The translations under genes were made by a program, and so were the position numbers. 43,632 nt of DNA from Lentisphaeria bacterium. GTDB lineage: Bacteria > Verrucomicrobiota > Lentisphaeria > Victivallales > Victivallaceae. The DNA lies in the NCBI GenBank assembly GCA_017508285.1, contig JAFVZG010000054.1, positions 1 to 43,632 on the forward strand. The letters run 5' to 3'. Numbering within the stretch: position 1 is the stretch's first letter; each line of letters starts with the position of its first letter. The notes under the pieces are model-generated. The model was not told the DNA's origin, did not search any database, and saw only the letters and a program-made list of their open reading frames with translations. Of this stretch, positions 25,069 through 33,200 are shown one piece after another.

Positions 25069-26013
25069 ATGGAAAATTTCATCGTTCCTGCCGGAAATCT
25101 CAAATTACCGCTTCCGGCACGGGTAATAGTGGCATGCGGAGTATTTGACGGTGTTCATTACGGACACCGCCGGATCATTGAGTGTGCAAAAGCAAGAGCG
25201 CAGGAAAAAGATTGCCGGGTGCTGGCATTGAGTTTTTCTCCCCACCCCCGGCAGCTGCTTTCTCCAGTTGATGCCCCGGCATTGCTGGTAAGTAAAGAAC
25301 GCCGGATCTCTCTGCTGCAGGATGCCGGGGCGGATCTTTGCGCCTTTATCAATTTCACTGAGCAGGTGGCGGCATTGGAACCATTGGATTTTCTCCGGCG
25401 TCTGGCTGAAAATCCATTCTTTGAGATCTCCGGCATCTGTGTCGGGAAAAACTGGCGTTTCGGCAGACTGGGAAGCGGCAGACGGGAGATACTGGCTGAC
25501 TTCTGCAGCAAAAAAAACTGGTCATTTGATGCGGTCGCGGAATTGGAAAAATTCGGCATCATCATCAGTTCATCCGCCATCCGTCAGGCGGTCGCCGCCG
25601 GAGATCTGGTGCGGGCAAAGGAGATGCTCGGCCGTCCGGCGGAACTGGAAGGGGTGGTGGTTCACGGTTTTGCCATTGCCAAAAATGAGTTGTCGGCACC
25701 GACCGCCAATCTGGAAGTTTCTGCCGGAGTCATGCCGCCGGATGGGGTATACAGCGGCACGGTCAAAATCGGTCAAACCGCTTATCCGGCGGCGTTGAAT
25801 ATCGGCATTGCCCCGACTTACGGCAACGATCTGCACCGGGTGGAAATACATCTGATCGGCTTTGACGGCGATCTTTACGGGAAAAAGCTGGTGGTCGCAC
25901 TCAACCGTTTCCTGCGTAAAGAGCGATGTTTTGCTTCTCCGCAGGAGTTGAAAGCGCAGATATTTGCCGATATTGCTGAAATCAGAAAAGATTTCCAGTT
26001 GCAAAATCAATAA
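25069..26013 (+). CDS. ribF: Bifunctional riboflavin kinase / FAD synthetase
   Basis: A 314-residue two-domain RibF that makes FMN and then FAD. The N-terminal FAD-synthetase domain has CGVFDGVHYGHRRII (24-37, nucleotidylyltransferase GxxH), FSPHPRQLL, ICVGKNWRFGRLGSG and the ISSSAIRQAV motif (about residue 165). The C-terminal flavokinase domain carries APTANLEV, whose Thr-Asn pair binds Mg-ATP, GVYSGTV, NIGIAPTYGN and FLRKERCF. The stretch before PTANL is more divergent than the usual GRGR.IGFPTAN. No ribosome-binding site stronger than ACAGGAAAAT was seen. It is followed by a TPP riboswitch and a separate thiamine operon. Confidence 0.94.
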   Translation: MENFIVPAGNLKLPLPARVIVACGVFDGVHYGHRRIIECAKARAQEKDCRVLALSFSPHPRQLLSPVDAPALLVSKERRISLLQDAGADLCAFINFTEQVAALEPLDFLRRLAENPFFEISGICVGKNWRFGRLGSGRREILADFCSKKNWSFDAVAELEKFGIIISSSAIRQAVAAGDLVRAKEMLGRPAELEGVVVHGFAIAKNELSAPTANLEVSAGVMPPDGVYSGTVKIGQTAYPAALNIGIAPTYGNDLHRVEIHLIGFDGDLYGKKLVVALNRFLRKERCFASPQELKAQIFADIAEIRKDFQLQNQ

Positions 26014-26033
26014 AACAGTGATATATTGAAACA

Positions 26034-26124
26034 GTACGTTTGGGGTGCTGCATCCGTCGGGGATGCGGCTGAGAATAAACCCATGAACCTGATCCGGATA
26101 ATGCCGGCGTAGGAATTACGGTAC
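26034..26124 (+). ncRNA. TPP riboswitch aptamer (THI element)
   Basis: The hallmark pieces occur in order: GGGGTGC at 26042, a small P3 stem (GCATCC...GGATGC), the conserved CTGAGA at 26069, ACCC, and the second sensor arm with CCTGATCCGGATAATGCCGG, GTAGGAA following. Flanking GTAC (26034-26037 and 26121-26124) closes P1. It stands 21 bp after ribF and upstream of thi4-thiE, which make the thiazole and join it to the pyrimidine of thiamine. Confidence 0.95.
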
Positions 26125-26126
26125 AA

Positions 26127-26233
26127 CGCTTTCCCCGATGCGGCAAGGCGCGTAGTTCCCCGAAACAGCGCGCCTGCGGGTAATTCGCCCCGCACCGCGC
26201 CTAATGGGGTGTAATGCCCCGGAAAGGAAAGCG
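26127..26233 (+). promoter_or_regulatory. Riboswitch expression platform with anti-Shine-Dalgarno
   Basis: CGCTTTCC at 26127-26134, directly after the aptamer, is an exact complement of GGAAAGCG at 26226-26233, which covers the ribosome-binding region of thi4 (ATG at 26237). Between them lie GC-rich hairpins (a GGCGCG/CGCGCC stem near 26146-26174 and GGGG/CCCC at 26206-26220). No T-tract is present, which argues for control of translation rather than termination. Confidence 0.6.
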
Positions 26234-26236
26234 AAA

Positions 26237-27025
26237 ATGTCTGAATCACCGGAAAATCTCATCTCCTCTGCCATCGTCAGTAAATTCTGCGGCAAACTTC
26301 TCGACGGCTTGCGCCTCGATGTCGCCATCGTCGGCGGCGGTCCCAGCGCACTGGTCGCCGCCAGAGAGTTGGCTTCAAAAGGTATCAAAACCGCCATCTT
26401 TGAGCGCAAACTCGCTCCCGGCGGCGGCACCTGGGGCGGCGGTATGCTCTTTAATGAAGTGGTCATTCAGGATGAGGCCCTGCCGATCCTCGATGATATC
26501 GGCATCCGCCACGAAAAAATCGCCGGTGCCCCCGGATACCACACCCTTGACAGTGTGGAAATGGCAAGCGGATTGATCTTCGGCGCACTGCAGGCGGGAG
26601 CAAAGATCTTCAACTCAGTTTCCGTGGAAGATATCGTTTTCAAAGACGGTAAAGTAAACGGTCTGGTCATCAACTGGACTCCGGTAGAAAGACTCGGCAT
26701 GCATGTCGACCCATTGACTGTGATCGCCGATTGCGTGCTTGACGGCACCGGACACCCCAGCGAAATAATCCAGCTCGCCGTCGATAAAGCCAAAATCAAA
26801 CTTGATACCCCCACCGGCAAGATCCTCGGCGAAAAACCGATGTGGGTCGATAACGGCGAAGCATCCACGGTGGAAAATACCAAAGAGTACTTCCCCGGAC
26901 TTTTCGCCTGCGGCATGAGTGCCAACAACTGCATGGGCGGCTACCGGATGGGTCCGGTTTTCGGCGGCATGCTCCTTTCCGGAAAAAAGGTTGCCGGTCT
27001 GATCGCCGGGAGATTGGGTAAATGA
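26237..27025 (+). CDS. thi4: Thiazole synthase Thi4, His-type
   Basis: A 262-residue FAD/NAD-fold protein of the Thi4 family, which builds the thiazole precursor of thiamine from NAD+, glycine and sulfur. The dinucleotide site is [18 protein letters not shown] (29-46), followed by the family's [17 protein letters not shown] (62-78). The residue matching the sulfur-donating Cys205 of yeast is His156, in GMHVDPLTV. That is the archaeal pattern, which reuses the enzyme and takes sulfur from sulfide with iron. [21 protein letters not shown] near the C-terminus is also typical. AAAGGAAAGCG precedes the ATG at 26237; an in-frame ATG at 26204 has no ribosome-binding site. It overlaps thiE by four bases. 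Confidence 0.92.
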   Translation: MSESPENLISSAIVSKFCGKLLDGLRLDVAIVGGGPSALVAARELASKGIKTAIFERKLAPGGGTWGGGMLFNEVVIQDEALPILDDIGIRHEKIAGAPGYHTLDSVEMASGLIFGALQAGAKIFNSVSVEDIVFKDGKVNGLVINWTPVERLGMHVDPLTVIADCVLDGTGHPSEIIQLAVDKAKIKLDTPTGKILGEKPMWVDNGEASTVENTKEYFPGLFACGMSANNCMGGYRMGPVFGGMLLSGKKVAGLIAGRLGK

Positions 27026-27663
27026 GCCGCTCTCCCTTTGCCGGATACGCTCAACGGATGGCGGCTTTTGAAGAGTCATTCATCTATCCGGTGGTAAGTT
27101 CGGAATTCTGCGGCAGTAAAAGTGTCACCGAAGTGATGCATTCCCTCGGTGACAACGGCGCAAAGATCGTACAATTGCGGGAAAAAAATCTTTCCGGCAG
27201 AGATTTGCTGATCCTGGCAAACCAATGCCGCGAAATCACCGCCGGATACGGCATGCTCCTGATAATCGATGACCGGCTGGATATCGCCCTTGCCTGCGAT
27301 GCCGACGGCGTACATCTTGGTCAGGATGACCTGCCGGTTGCTGAAGCACGGAAGATCGCCCCGGAATTGATCATCGGAGCATCCACCCATAATGCCGATG
27401 AGATCAAAAATGCAATAAAAGACGGCTGCAGTTATCTGAATATCGGACCGCTTTTCCCCACTCAAACCAAAAGTGTCCCCTGCGGAGCATTGGGGGTGGA
27501 AACCTTTGCCGCTTTGCAGAAACTGGTCACTGTACCCTTTACGGTGATGGGCGGAATAAAGGAAAAGCACATTGCAGAATTGACCGCCCTCGGCGCAAAA
27601 CATATCGCCATGGTGACCGAAACCATCGCCAAACCGGAGTTGTGCCGTTTGCGCAGAAAATAA
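27022..27663 (+). CDS. thiE: Thiamine phosphate synthase
   Basis: A 213-residue TIM-barrel ThiE that joins the pyrimidine diphosphate and thiazole phosphate to thiamine phosphate. [14 protein letters not shown] (about 50-63), [27 protein letters not shown] with the Mg-binding Asp residues, [26 protein letters not shown] and FTVMGGI match the family. The first ~22 residues are an extension before the first strand. It begins within the thi4 stop (ATGA) and is therefore coupled to it under the TPP riboswitch. thiC, thiD and thiS are not in the window. Confidence 0.94.
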   Translation: MSRSPFAGYAQRMAAFEESFIYPVVSSEFCGSKSVTEVMHSLGDNGAKIVQLREKNLSGRDLLILANQCREITAGYGMLLIIDDRLDIALACDADGVHLGQDDLPVAEARKIAPELIIGASTHNADEIKNAIKDGCSYLNIGPLFPTQTKSVPCGALGVETFAALQKLVTVPFTVMGGIKEKHIAELTALGAKHIAMVTETIAKPELCRLRRK

Positions 27664-27669
27664 GTGTTT

Positions 27670-28098
27670 TTGGCAGGGTGGCTCACGCCGCTGTTTGCAT
27701 GCATTACGCTTATTTTTGCAGGGGGGCTCACGCCGCCCCCCTGCACCCCCGGCGGTGCCACCGGCACTTTGGTACTTTGGCTTGCACACGCTTTATGGCG
27801 TTGGGCTGGCCCGACTCATGTGGCGCAATCCTTCACCCCGCTTCCGCCTTTTATGGCGAAAGCCGGGCTTTGTATTGCGCCACGACTGTCGCATCCGGGG
27901 GATGCCTCCCCCGGAACCCCCTCGCTCCTCTGCTAACGCTTCGTCGCTTCTTTGGGAACACCCTACATGCATACTGCTCCCACAAAATTCCCAAAAATTC
28001 CCAAAAACTCCCACAATTTCCCACAATCCCCCCAAAGGTTGTAAAGCGCGGTTGCCTTTCCTCAACCCGATCAACCTCTGTCAGACTGCGGGCGGTAT
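27670..28098. repeat. Dispersed non-coding repeat, copy B
   Basis: This fills most of the ~500-bp gap between thiE and the LacI-family gene; no credible gene is seen. It shares its core (27743-27842), the CATACTGCTCCCACAAAA block and the terminal CAGACTGCGGGCGGTAT (28082-28098) with copy A near 15.4 kb, in the same orientation. Unlike copy A it begins with two versions of a GGCTCACGCCGC unit, the second forming a perfect 10-bp stem (27718-27727 with 27735-27744). The middle is GC-rich and differs from copy A, and after it a run of short TTCCCA/CTCCCA units (27987-28026) follows. It ends 21 bp before the -35 of the next gene. Confidence 0.75.
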
Positions 28099-28119
28099 AA
28101 AAATTTCTCAATTCCCGAT

Positions 28120-28158
28120 TTGACAAAAGCAAAAAGATATGCTATATTCTTTGCAAAG
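28120..28158 (+). promoter_or_regulatory. Promoter and operator of the LacI-family regulator gene
   Basis: A near-perfect sigma-70 promoter: TTGACA (28120-28125), 17 bp, TATATT (28143-28148). At the expected start site lies the perfect 10-bp palindrome CTTTGCAAAG (28149-28158), followed by two further TTTGCA units (28162 and 28173). Position and symmetry suggest autoregulation by the encoded repressor. Confidence 0.75.
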
Positions 28159-28184
28159 TAGTTTGCATGGAGTTTGCAGTTCTT

Positions 28185-29165
28185 ATGCTGAAAAGTAAAA
28201 AAGTCACACTGAAAGAGGTCGCGGCGGCTGTCAATCTGGCAGTGCCTACTGTTTCGCAGATCCTCAACGGCAGAAAGAACTTCTGTTCCAAAGAACAGTG
28301 TGAAAAAGTCCGGCAGACTGCCCGTGAAATGGGTTATGTCACCAATATCGGCTACCGGATCATGACCGGGCAGGTGACACACACCGTCGGGATCATGGTC
28401 GCCTGTGCCGAACACATGCAGGAAGAGCATTACCGCACCCAGATACTGAATTTGCTGCAGATTTTTGCCGGTCGCGGCTGTTCGGCTTTCTGCCATATCC
28501 TCAGCACTGATGGATCGATCGCCATAAAAGAGGTGGAAGAGTATATCGGCAGAGGGGTGGAAAGATTCGTTTTTCTCGGTCAGCCATTCGGGTCGGAGAA
28601 AATTTTTGAAATGCTCAATAAACTGCATATCCCCTTTATCGGCAACACTCCGGCATTTGCGCGTTATGTAATGCCGGATGCTTCCAGCGGCAGACAGGAA
28701 ATTTTCCGTTTTCTCAAACGGAAGACCGGCGGCAATTTCCGGATATTCTGGTGGGAATGGTCGCTGCATATATTCAAACGGATAATTTCTCCGATCGATG
28801 ATCCGGAATATTACTGCCGCCGTCTGCAGTATATTGAAAATTGCCAGAGCAATTATTACGAGTCGGCATTTGCCATCGGCTGGCAGGCGACACGGGATAT
28901 TCTGGAAAAGTCTCCGGAAATAAAAGGTCTGGCATTCCCCAATGATGCTATTGCCCTCGGTGCGGCGAAGTACCTGCTTGACCGCAAAATCAATGACATA
29001 TATGTAAGCGGATGCAATGGTGAAAGAGAACTGCTCCGCTTCCCCTATCCGGTATCCACCGCGATTTTCGATCTGGATGAAGTATCCCGTCTGCTGGCAG
29101 AGAGGGTATTTGACAATGATGAGTGTAAAATTGCGGTTCCGGTAACGATGAGATTGGTTTCGTAA
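28185..29165 (+). CDS. LacI-family transcriptional regulator
   Basis: A 326-residue regulator with the LacI/GalR helix-turn-helix at the N-terminus (VTLKEVAAAVNLAVPTVSQI then LNGRKNFCSKEQ, with a hinge-proximal REMGYV) and a periplasmic-binding-protein-like C-terminal domain (VGIMVACAEHM, FPNDAIALGAAKYLL, DIYVSGCNGERELL). It would repress neighbouring genes until a sugar binds. The ATG at 28185 gives the usual distance to the HTH and has GGAG 12 nt upstream; an in-frame ATG at 28167 would add six residues but leave almost no leader. The usual hinge-helix sequence is degenerate. It precedes the pseudopilin and the two hydrolase genes on the same strand, so it likely controls them. Confidence 0.85.
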   Translation: MLKSKKVTLKEVAAAVNLAVPTVSQILNGRKNFCSKEQCEKVRQTAREMGYVTNIGYRIMTGQVTHTVGIMVACAEHMQEEHYRTQILNLLQIFAGRGCSAFCHILSTDGSIAIKEVEEYIGRGVERFVFLGQPFGSEKIFEMLNKLHIPFIGNTPAFARYVMPDASSGRQEIFRFLKRKTGGNFRIFWWEWSLHIFKRIISPIDDPEYYCRRLQYIENCQSNYYESAFAIGWQATRDILEKSPEIKGLAFPNDAIALGAAKYLLDRKINDIYVSGCNGERELLRFPYPVSTAIFDLDEVSRLLAERVFDNDECKIAVPVTMRLVS

Positions 29166-29219
29166 ATAAAAGATGTTCAACAAAATTTCTCCATGCGGGG
29201 AAAAGAACAGGAGGGAAAA

Positions 29220-30251
29220 ATGAAACAGGCTTCGGAACGATCTTTTTCACTTTACTGTGGTAAAGTGAACTCCCGGGAGTTCAACAGTAATGGCTTGCCA
29301 CAACATTTTCCGGATACGGGTAGGCACGGGAAAGTACGGATAGATACGGAGAAAACCGTACCGCAAAGTTCGCTTTTCTTGAAAAGGGAAGTGGGGTTTG
29401 GGGAGAGGGGAAAAACCTCTTTTCCCGTGAAAAGAAGTTTTTCCCCTCTTCCCAAGAGCGCATTTACTTTAATAGAATTGCTGGTTGTTATTGCAATCAT
29501 AGCCATTCTGGCGGCGATATTGCTCCCTGCATTGAACAGTGCCCGTGAGCGCGGCAGAAGTGCCAGCTGTATCAACAACTTAAAGCAATTATCTCTCGCC
29601 ATGTCATCTTATCAGAACGATAAAGATGACTACTTCCCGGTACATGGATTCGGTATATATGCCAAAGACAGCAACGGCAATACCGTCAACGCTCAGGGCA
29701 GACAGGATTCAAACTGGATGTCGACTCTGTGGTTTGGCGGCTATGCCCCGGCTCCGCTGATATTCCGCTGCCCGGCGGTCAGTGAAAATCCCTACGGCGA
29801 CTGGAGCAGCATCCCCTCATGGTTCCCCAACGGCAGTTATCAGAAGATCAATGACTATGGATTCAACTTTCTGAATCTCGGCGGCAAAGTAGTTGACGGC
29901 AAACATCGCGGTGTCAAGGCGGCGATGGTCAGGGCACCGGCAAAAACCATCATGCTTGCCGACACAGTGACTTCCACTCATGCCTACAAGGGCACTATCG
30001 GTTGGGGAAATCCGTTATTATACGGTTACTATCCCAATGATGCCCAGACTACCTCCCGCGGGATCATTTCACTGCGTCATGCCGGTACCTGCAATGTGGC
30101 ATGGGCAGACGGTCATGTTTCCGGAGAACAGGTTTCCGGCTACAAAGAAACTACCGGTTATTCCAAAAATTTCAATCCCTACAAATTCCCCGGAGTCTTT
30201 GCGGGTATCAATGGGAGCAACTGCCACTGGGCATACTATCTGCAGCAGTAA
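29220..30251 (+). CDS. Type II secretion/pilin-like pseudopilin with H-x9-DG domain
   Basis: A 343-residue prepilin-like protein. The processing and membrane segment is [19 protein letters not shown] (81-99), with Phe82 as +1 and the conserved Glu86 at +5; Ala81 replaces the usual Gly at -1. A globular domain follows, closing with [12 protein letters not shown] (H287-x9-D297G298), the H-x9-DG motif of the large pseudopilin families in Lentisphaerota and Planctomycetota. GGAGG stands 6 nt before the ATG at 29220, which gives an abnormally long 81-residue basic leader encoded by a chain of palindromes. An in-frame GTG at 29427 would give a normal 12-residue leader. The gene lies between the regulator and two hydrolases, with no terminator, so a role in carbohydrate capture at the surface is inferred. 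Confidence 0.85.
   Translation: MKQASERSFSLYCGKVNSREFNSNGLPQHFPDTGRHGKVRIDTEKTVPQSSLFLKREVGFGERGKTSFPVKRSFSPLPKSAFTLIELLVVIAIIAILAAILLPALNSARERGRSASCINNLKQLSLAMSSYQNDKDDYFPVHGFGIYAKDSNGNTVNAQGRQDSNWMSTLWFGGYAPAPLIFRCPAVSENPYGDWSSIPSWFPNGSYQKINDYGFNFLNLGGKVVDGKHRGVKAAMVRAPAKTIMLADTVTSTHAYKGTIGWGNPLLYGYYPNDAQTTSRGIISLRHAGTCNVAWADGHVSGEQVSGYKETTGYSKNFNPYKFPGVFAGINGSNCHWAYYLQQ
29248..29453. repeat. Chain of palindromes inside the pseudopilin leader
   Basis: Within the coding frame: an 8-bp stem CACTTTAC/GTAAAGTG (29248-29267), a perfect 18-bp palindrome (29266-29283), GTACGG/CCGTAC (29334-29361), CTTTTC-TT-GAAAAG (29373-29386), and a 24-bp inverted repeat with only two mismatches (29400-29423 with 29430-29453, 6-nt loop). 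The frame stays open throughout. The last stem ends a few bases before the codons of the prepilin cleavage site. Confidence 0.8.
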
Positions 30252-30299
30252 TGTAACGGCACAAATCTACTGACATATAAAATTATCTAAGGAGAAAAG

Positions 30300-33200
30300 A
30301 TGAGATTTTTTACATTATTCATGTTGGCAGTACCGGTACTGCTCAACGCCTTGGAATTGGCCCCCAACGGGGATTTCCAGCAGCTTGCCGGCAAGTGGGT
30401 GCGCCACTGGTCGCCCGCCCGTGGCTGGAAAGGCAAAACCGATTACCGCTGCAGCAAAGGTCTGCTCTGCATCGAGCGCATGGAACCGGGTTCCGGAGCA
30501 TTTTTGAGTTCAAAGATCCCGGTGGAAGCCGGTAAGGAATATACCGCTTCGATCCGCTGGCGCGCCACCATCGAAAAGGGCATCGCCGATCTGGCTCTTT
30601 ACTGGTATGATGCCAATGGCAGAAACCTCAAGTACACTCTGGTCAAACGGATGAAAAAGAGTTTTGACATCACGGATTTTGCCGGAAAGGTGACGGCACC
30701 GGATAAAGCCGCCAGTGTCCAGATGCTTCTGGTACTCAGCGGAGTCGGCAATGCGGAGTTTTTCAAAGCCGGATTTACCGGCGGTGATGAAGTAAAATCC
30801 AGTAACAGCAGTAAACCGGATATGGAGGGCAACTGCGCGCCCAATGCCGACTTCAAACTCCGCAAAGGCAAACTGCCGGCATCGTGGCTTCCGGCAGTCA
30901 ACTGGAAAGGCAAATCCGAATACGGCATGACCGCCGATGGTCTGCCTTACATCTCCCGCAGTGACCGCAACGGCAGCGGCGCATATATCGCCACATTCCC
31001 GGTGAAAGGAGAGACCTTTTATACCGTAAAAGCCGATCTCAAAAGCGAAAAGCTCTCCGGCATTGCCGATGTGGCTCTGCAATTCGTTGATGCCAAAGGA
31101 AAAATTTTCAACTACCAGTTGATCGGCAGGATCAAAAAAGAGACTGACTGGAAAACCTTTCAAAAGGTGATCCAAACCCCGGCAACGGCGCTCAAAGTCC
31201 GCTTTTTGCTGATCATTGGCGGCGAAGGTAAAGTAACCTTCCGCAATCCCTATTTCGGAGAAAGGATCCCCGATTCAGCCGCCGGCAAGACGGCGGTGAA
31301 TCTGCTTCTGAATCCCAGTTTTGAGGAAGCGGATTTTCAGGATGACTTCACTGATTCATGGCAATTGATCTCCGGGAAAGCCCGCCGCACGGCGGGCGCA
31401 TCCCACGGCTTTCACGCGCTGGAGTTGACGCCGGGAGCCAAAATCCGTTACGGATGGGAAGCACCGGCGGTCGCAGTCAGTGGCTTCCCTTTTTTGTATC
31501 GCCGTATCTCCGCCTGCGGCACCGGCAAAGCGCAATTTGAATTGACCTTCTACAATGCCGGGGGTAAAAAAATCGCCGCCAGCACGCTGGAAATCGCTCC
31601 GGAGGGCAAGGCGTATCAAAGCAAAACCGATAAAGTAAACATTCCTGCCGGTGCAGTAACCGCCGCTGTGATCATTGCCAATACCGGCAGCGGCACGGTC
31701 AGGATCGACGGCTTGTATCTCGGAGAAAACCCCTTTGAGAGCCACCGTCTCGGCAGAAGCATCCCCATCGTGACCGATCCGGAAACTTCCGCACCGCTGA
31801 CCATGCCGCAAAACAGCATCCGTGACCATCAGGGTATCCCGACATGGTTCATCGGCGATACACCGGTGGTCAACAGCACATTCACCAGTTCGACAAGTTC
31901 AACGATGCGCCCGGAGTGGTACGATTACGGCAAGCGTGTCCTGCGCAGCGGCAAATTCCCGATCCTCGTGATCGGTGCCAGCATCTCCCCGCATGACCGG
32001 GGAGAGAGGCACACCCTCGAAAAAGCCCTTGCCAAAACGGAATTTTCCATCAAAGCGGCACTGGCTGAAACTCCCGATGCCCGCTTTGTGATCTGGCTCT
32101 TTGTGGAGCCGACCTTCACCTTTGCCGCCCGCTTTCCCGATGAGATCATCAAAAAGGAGGATGCTTCGCTGAAATGGGCATCGCCGGAACCGCCTTACAG
32201 TTACGGTTCGGAGATCTGGGGCAGACTTTGCAGCCGCCGCATAAAAGAGTATCTGCACGCCCTGCGGAAAAAACCTTTTGCCGACCGGATCGTCGGCATC
32301 TCTCCGGGATTGGGCAAATATGCGGAAAACAATAACGCCCATGCCAATACTGTCGGCGGCTACACCGCAGGCGGATTCTGTGTTGCCATGACCAATTTTT
32401 TCCGCCAGTGGCTCTTTCAGGAGTATAAAGGCGATGTGACGGCATTTGCCAAAGCGTGGAACCGGAAAGGAAATTTCAACTTCACCAATGCTCTTGTACC
32501 CTCATCGCTCCAGCGGCTGCAGAAACTTGGCGGAGCCTTCTATGATCCGGCAAAACAGCGGCAGGTGATCGACTACAACCGGTGTTCATCCTTTGCCATA
32601 CTCCACCGGGTATTGAAACTCTGCCGCAGTGCCAAAGAGGCGACCGGCAACCGGATATTCACCTTTGCCCAATTCGCCTACTTCACCGGCAGCATGAATC
32701 ACCGGGAATTGGCAGTCGCATTGAGGTCGCCCCATCTTGATGCTCTGGGCCCCGCTCCCCCGTATATCAACCGCGGCCCGGGAGATGACATTCCCGACCA
32801 CGGCCCGGCGGCGTCGGTACGGGAACACAACAAAGTCTGGCTCTGTCAGGCAGATGTGCGTTCACACCTTGCCAGCGAACACAACTGGATGTATGGCAGA
32901 ACCCATAATGAAGCTGAATCCATTGCCGTTTATCTCCGGGAAACCGGTCACTACATGACCGCCGGGATCATCCCCTATCACATGACCTTTGAGCGTTGGT
33001 ATGACACTCCGGCTCTGATGAAACTGGTGGGGAATTTTGACCGCTGGATGGCATTGAGCGGGCACTTTTCCCGCAAATCCGCCGCTGAAGTGGCGGTGGT
33101 CATGGATCCGGTAAGTCTGAGCGTGGGCAATGAAACCAGTTATGTGCGCCGCATCATGCCGCCGTTTCAAAGTTCGCTTGAATACAACCGTACCTTTGAG

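Noticed and set aside
27987-28026. Short TTCCCA/CTCCCA tandem units, considered as a CRISPR array
   Set aside because: Units are only about 9-12 bp with no spacers, inside the dispersed repeat; this is a simple repeat.
28071-29183. A 370-codon open frame on the minus strand
   Set aside because: It covers the LacI-family gene in antisense and runs into the repeat. The plus strand has the promoter and a clear helix-turn-helix.
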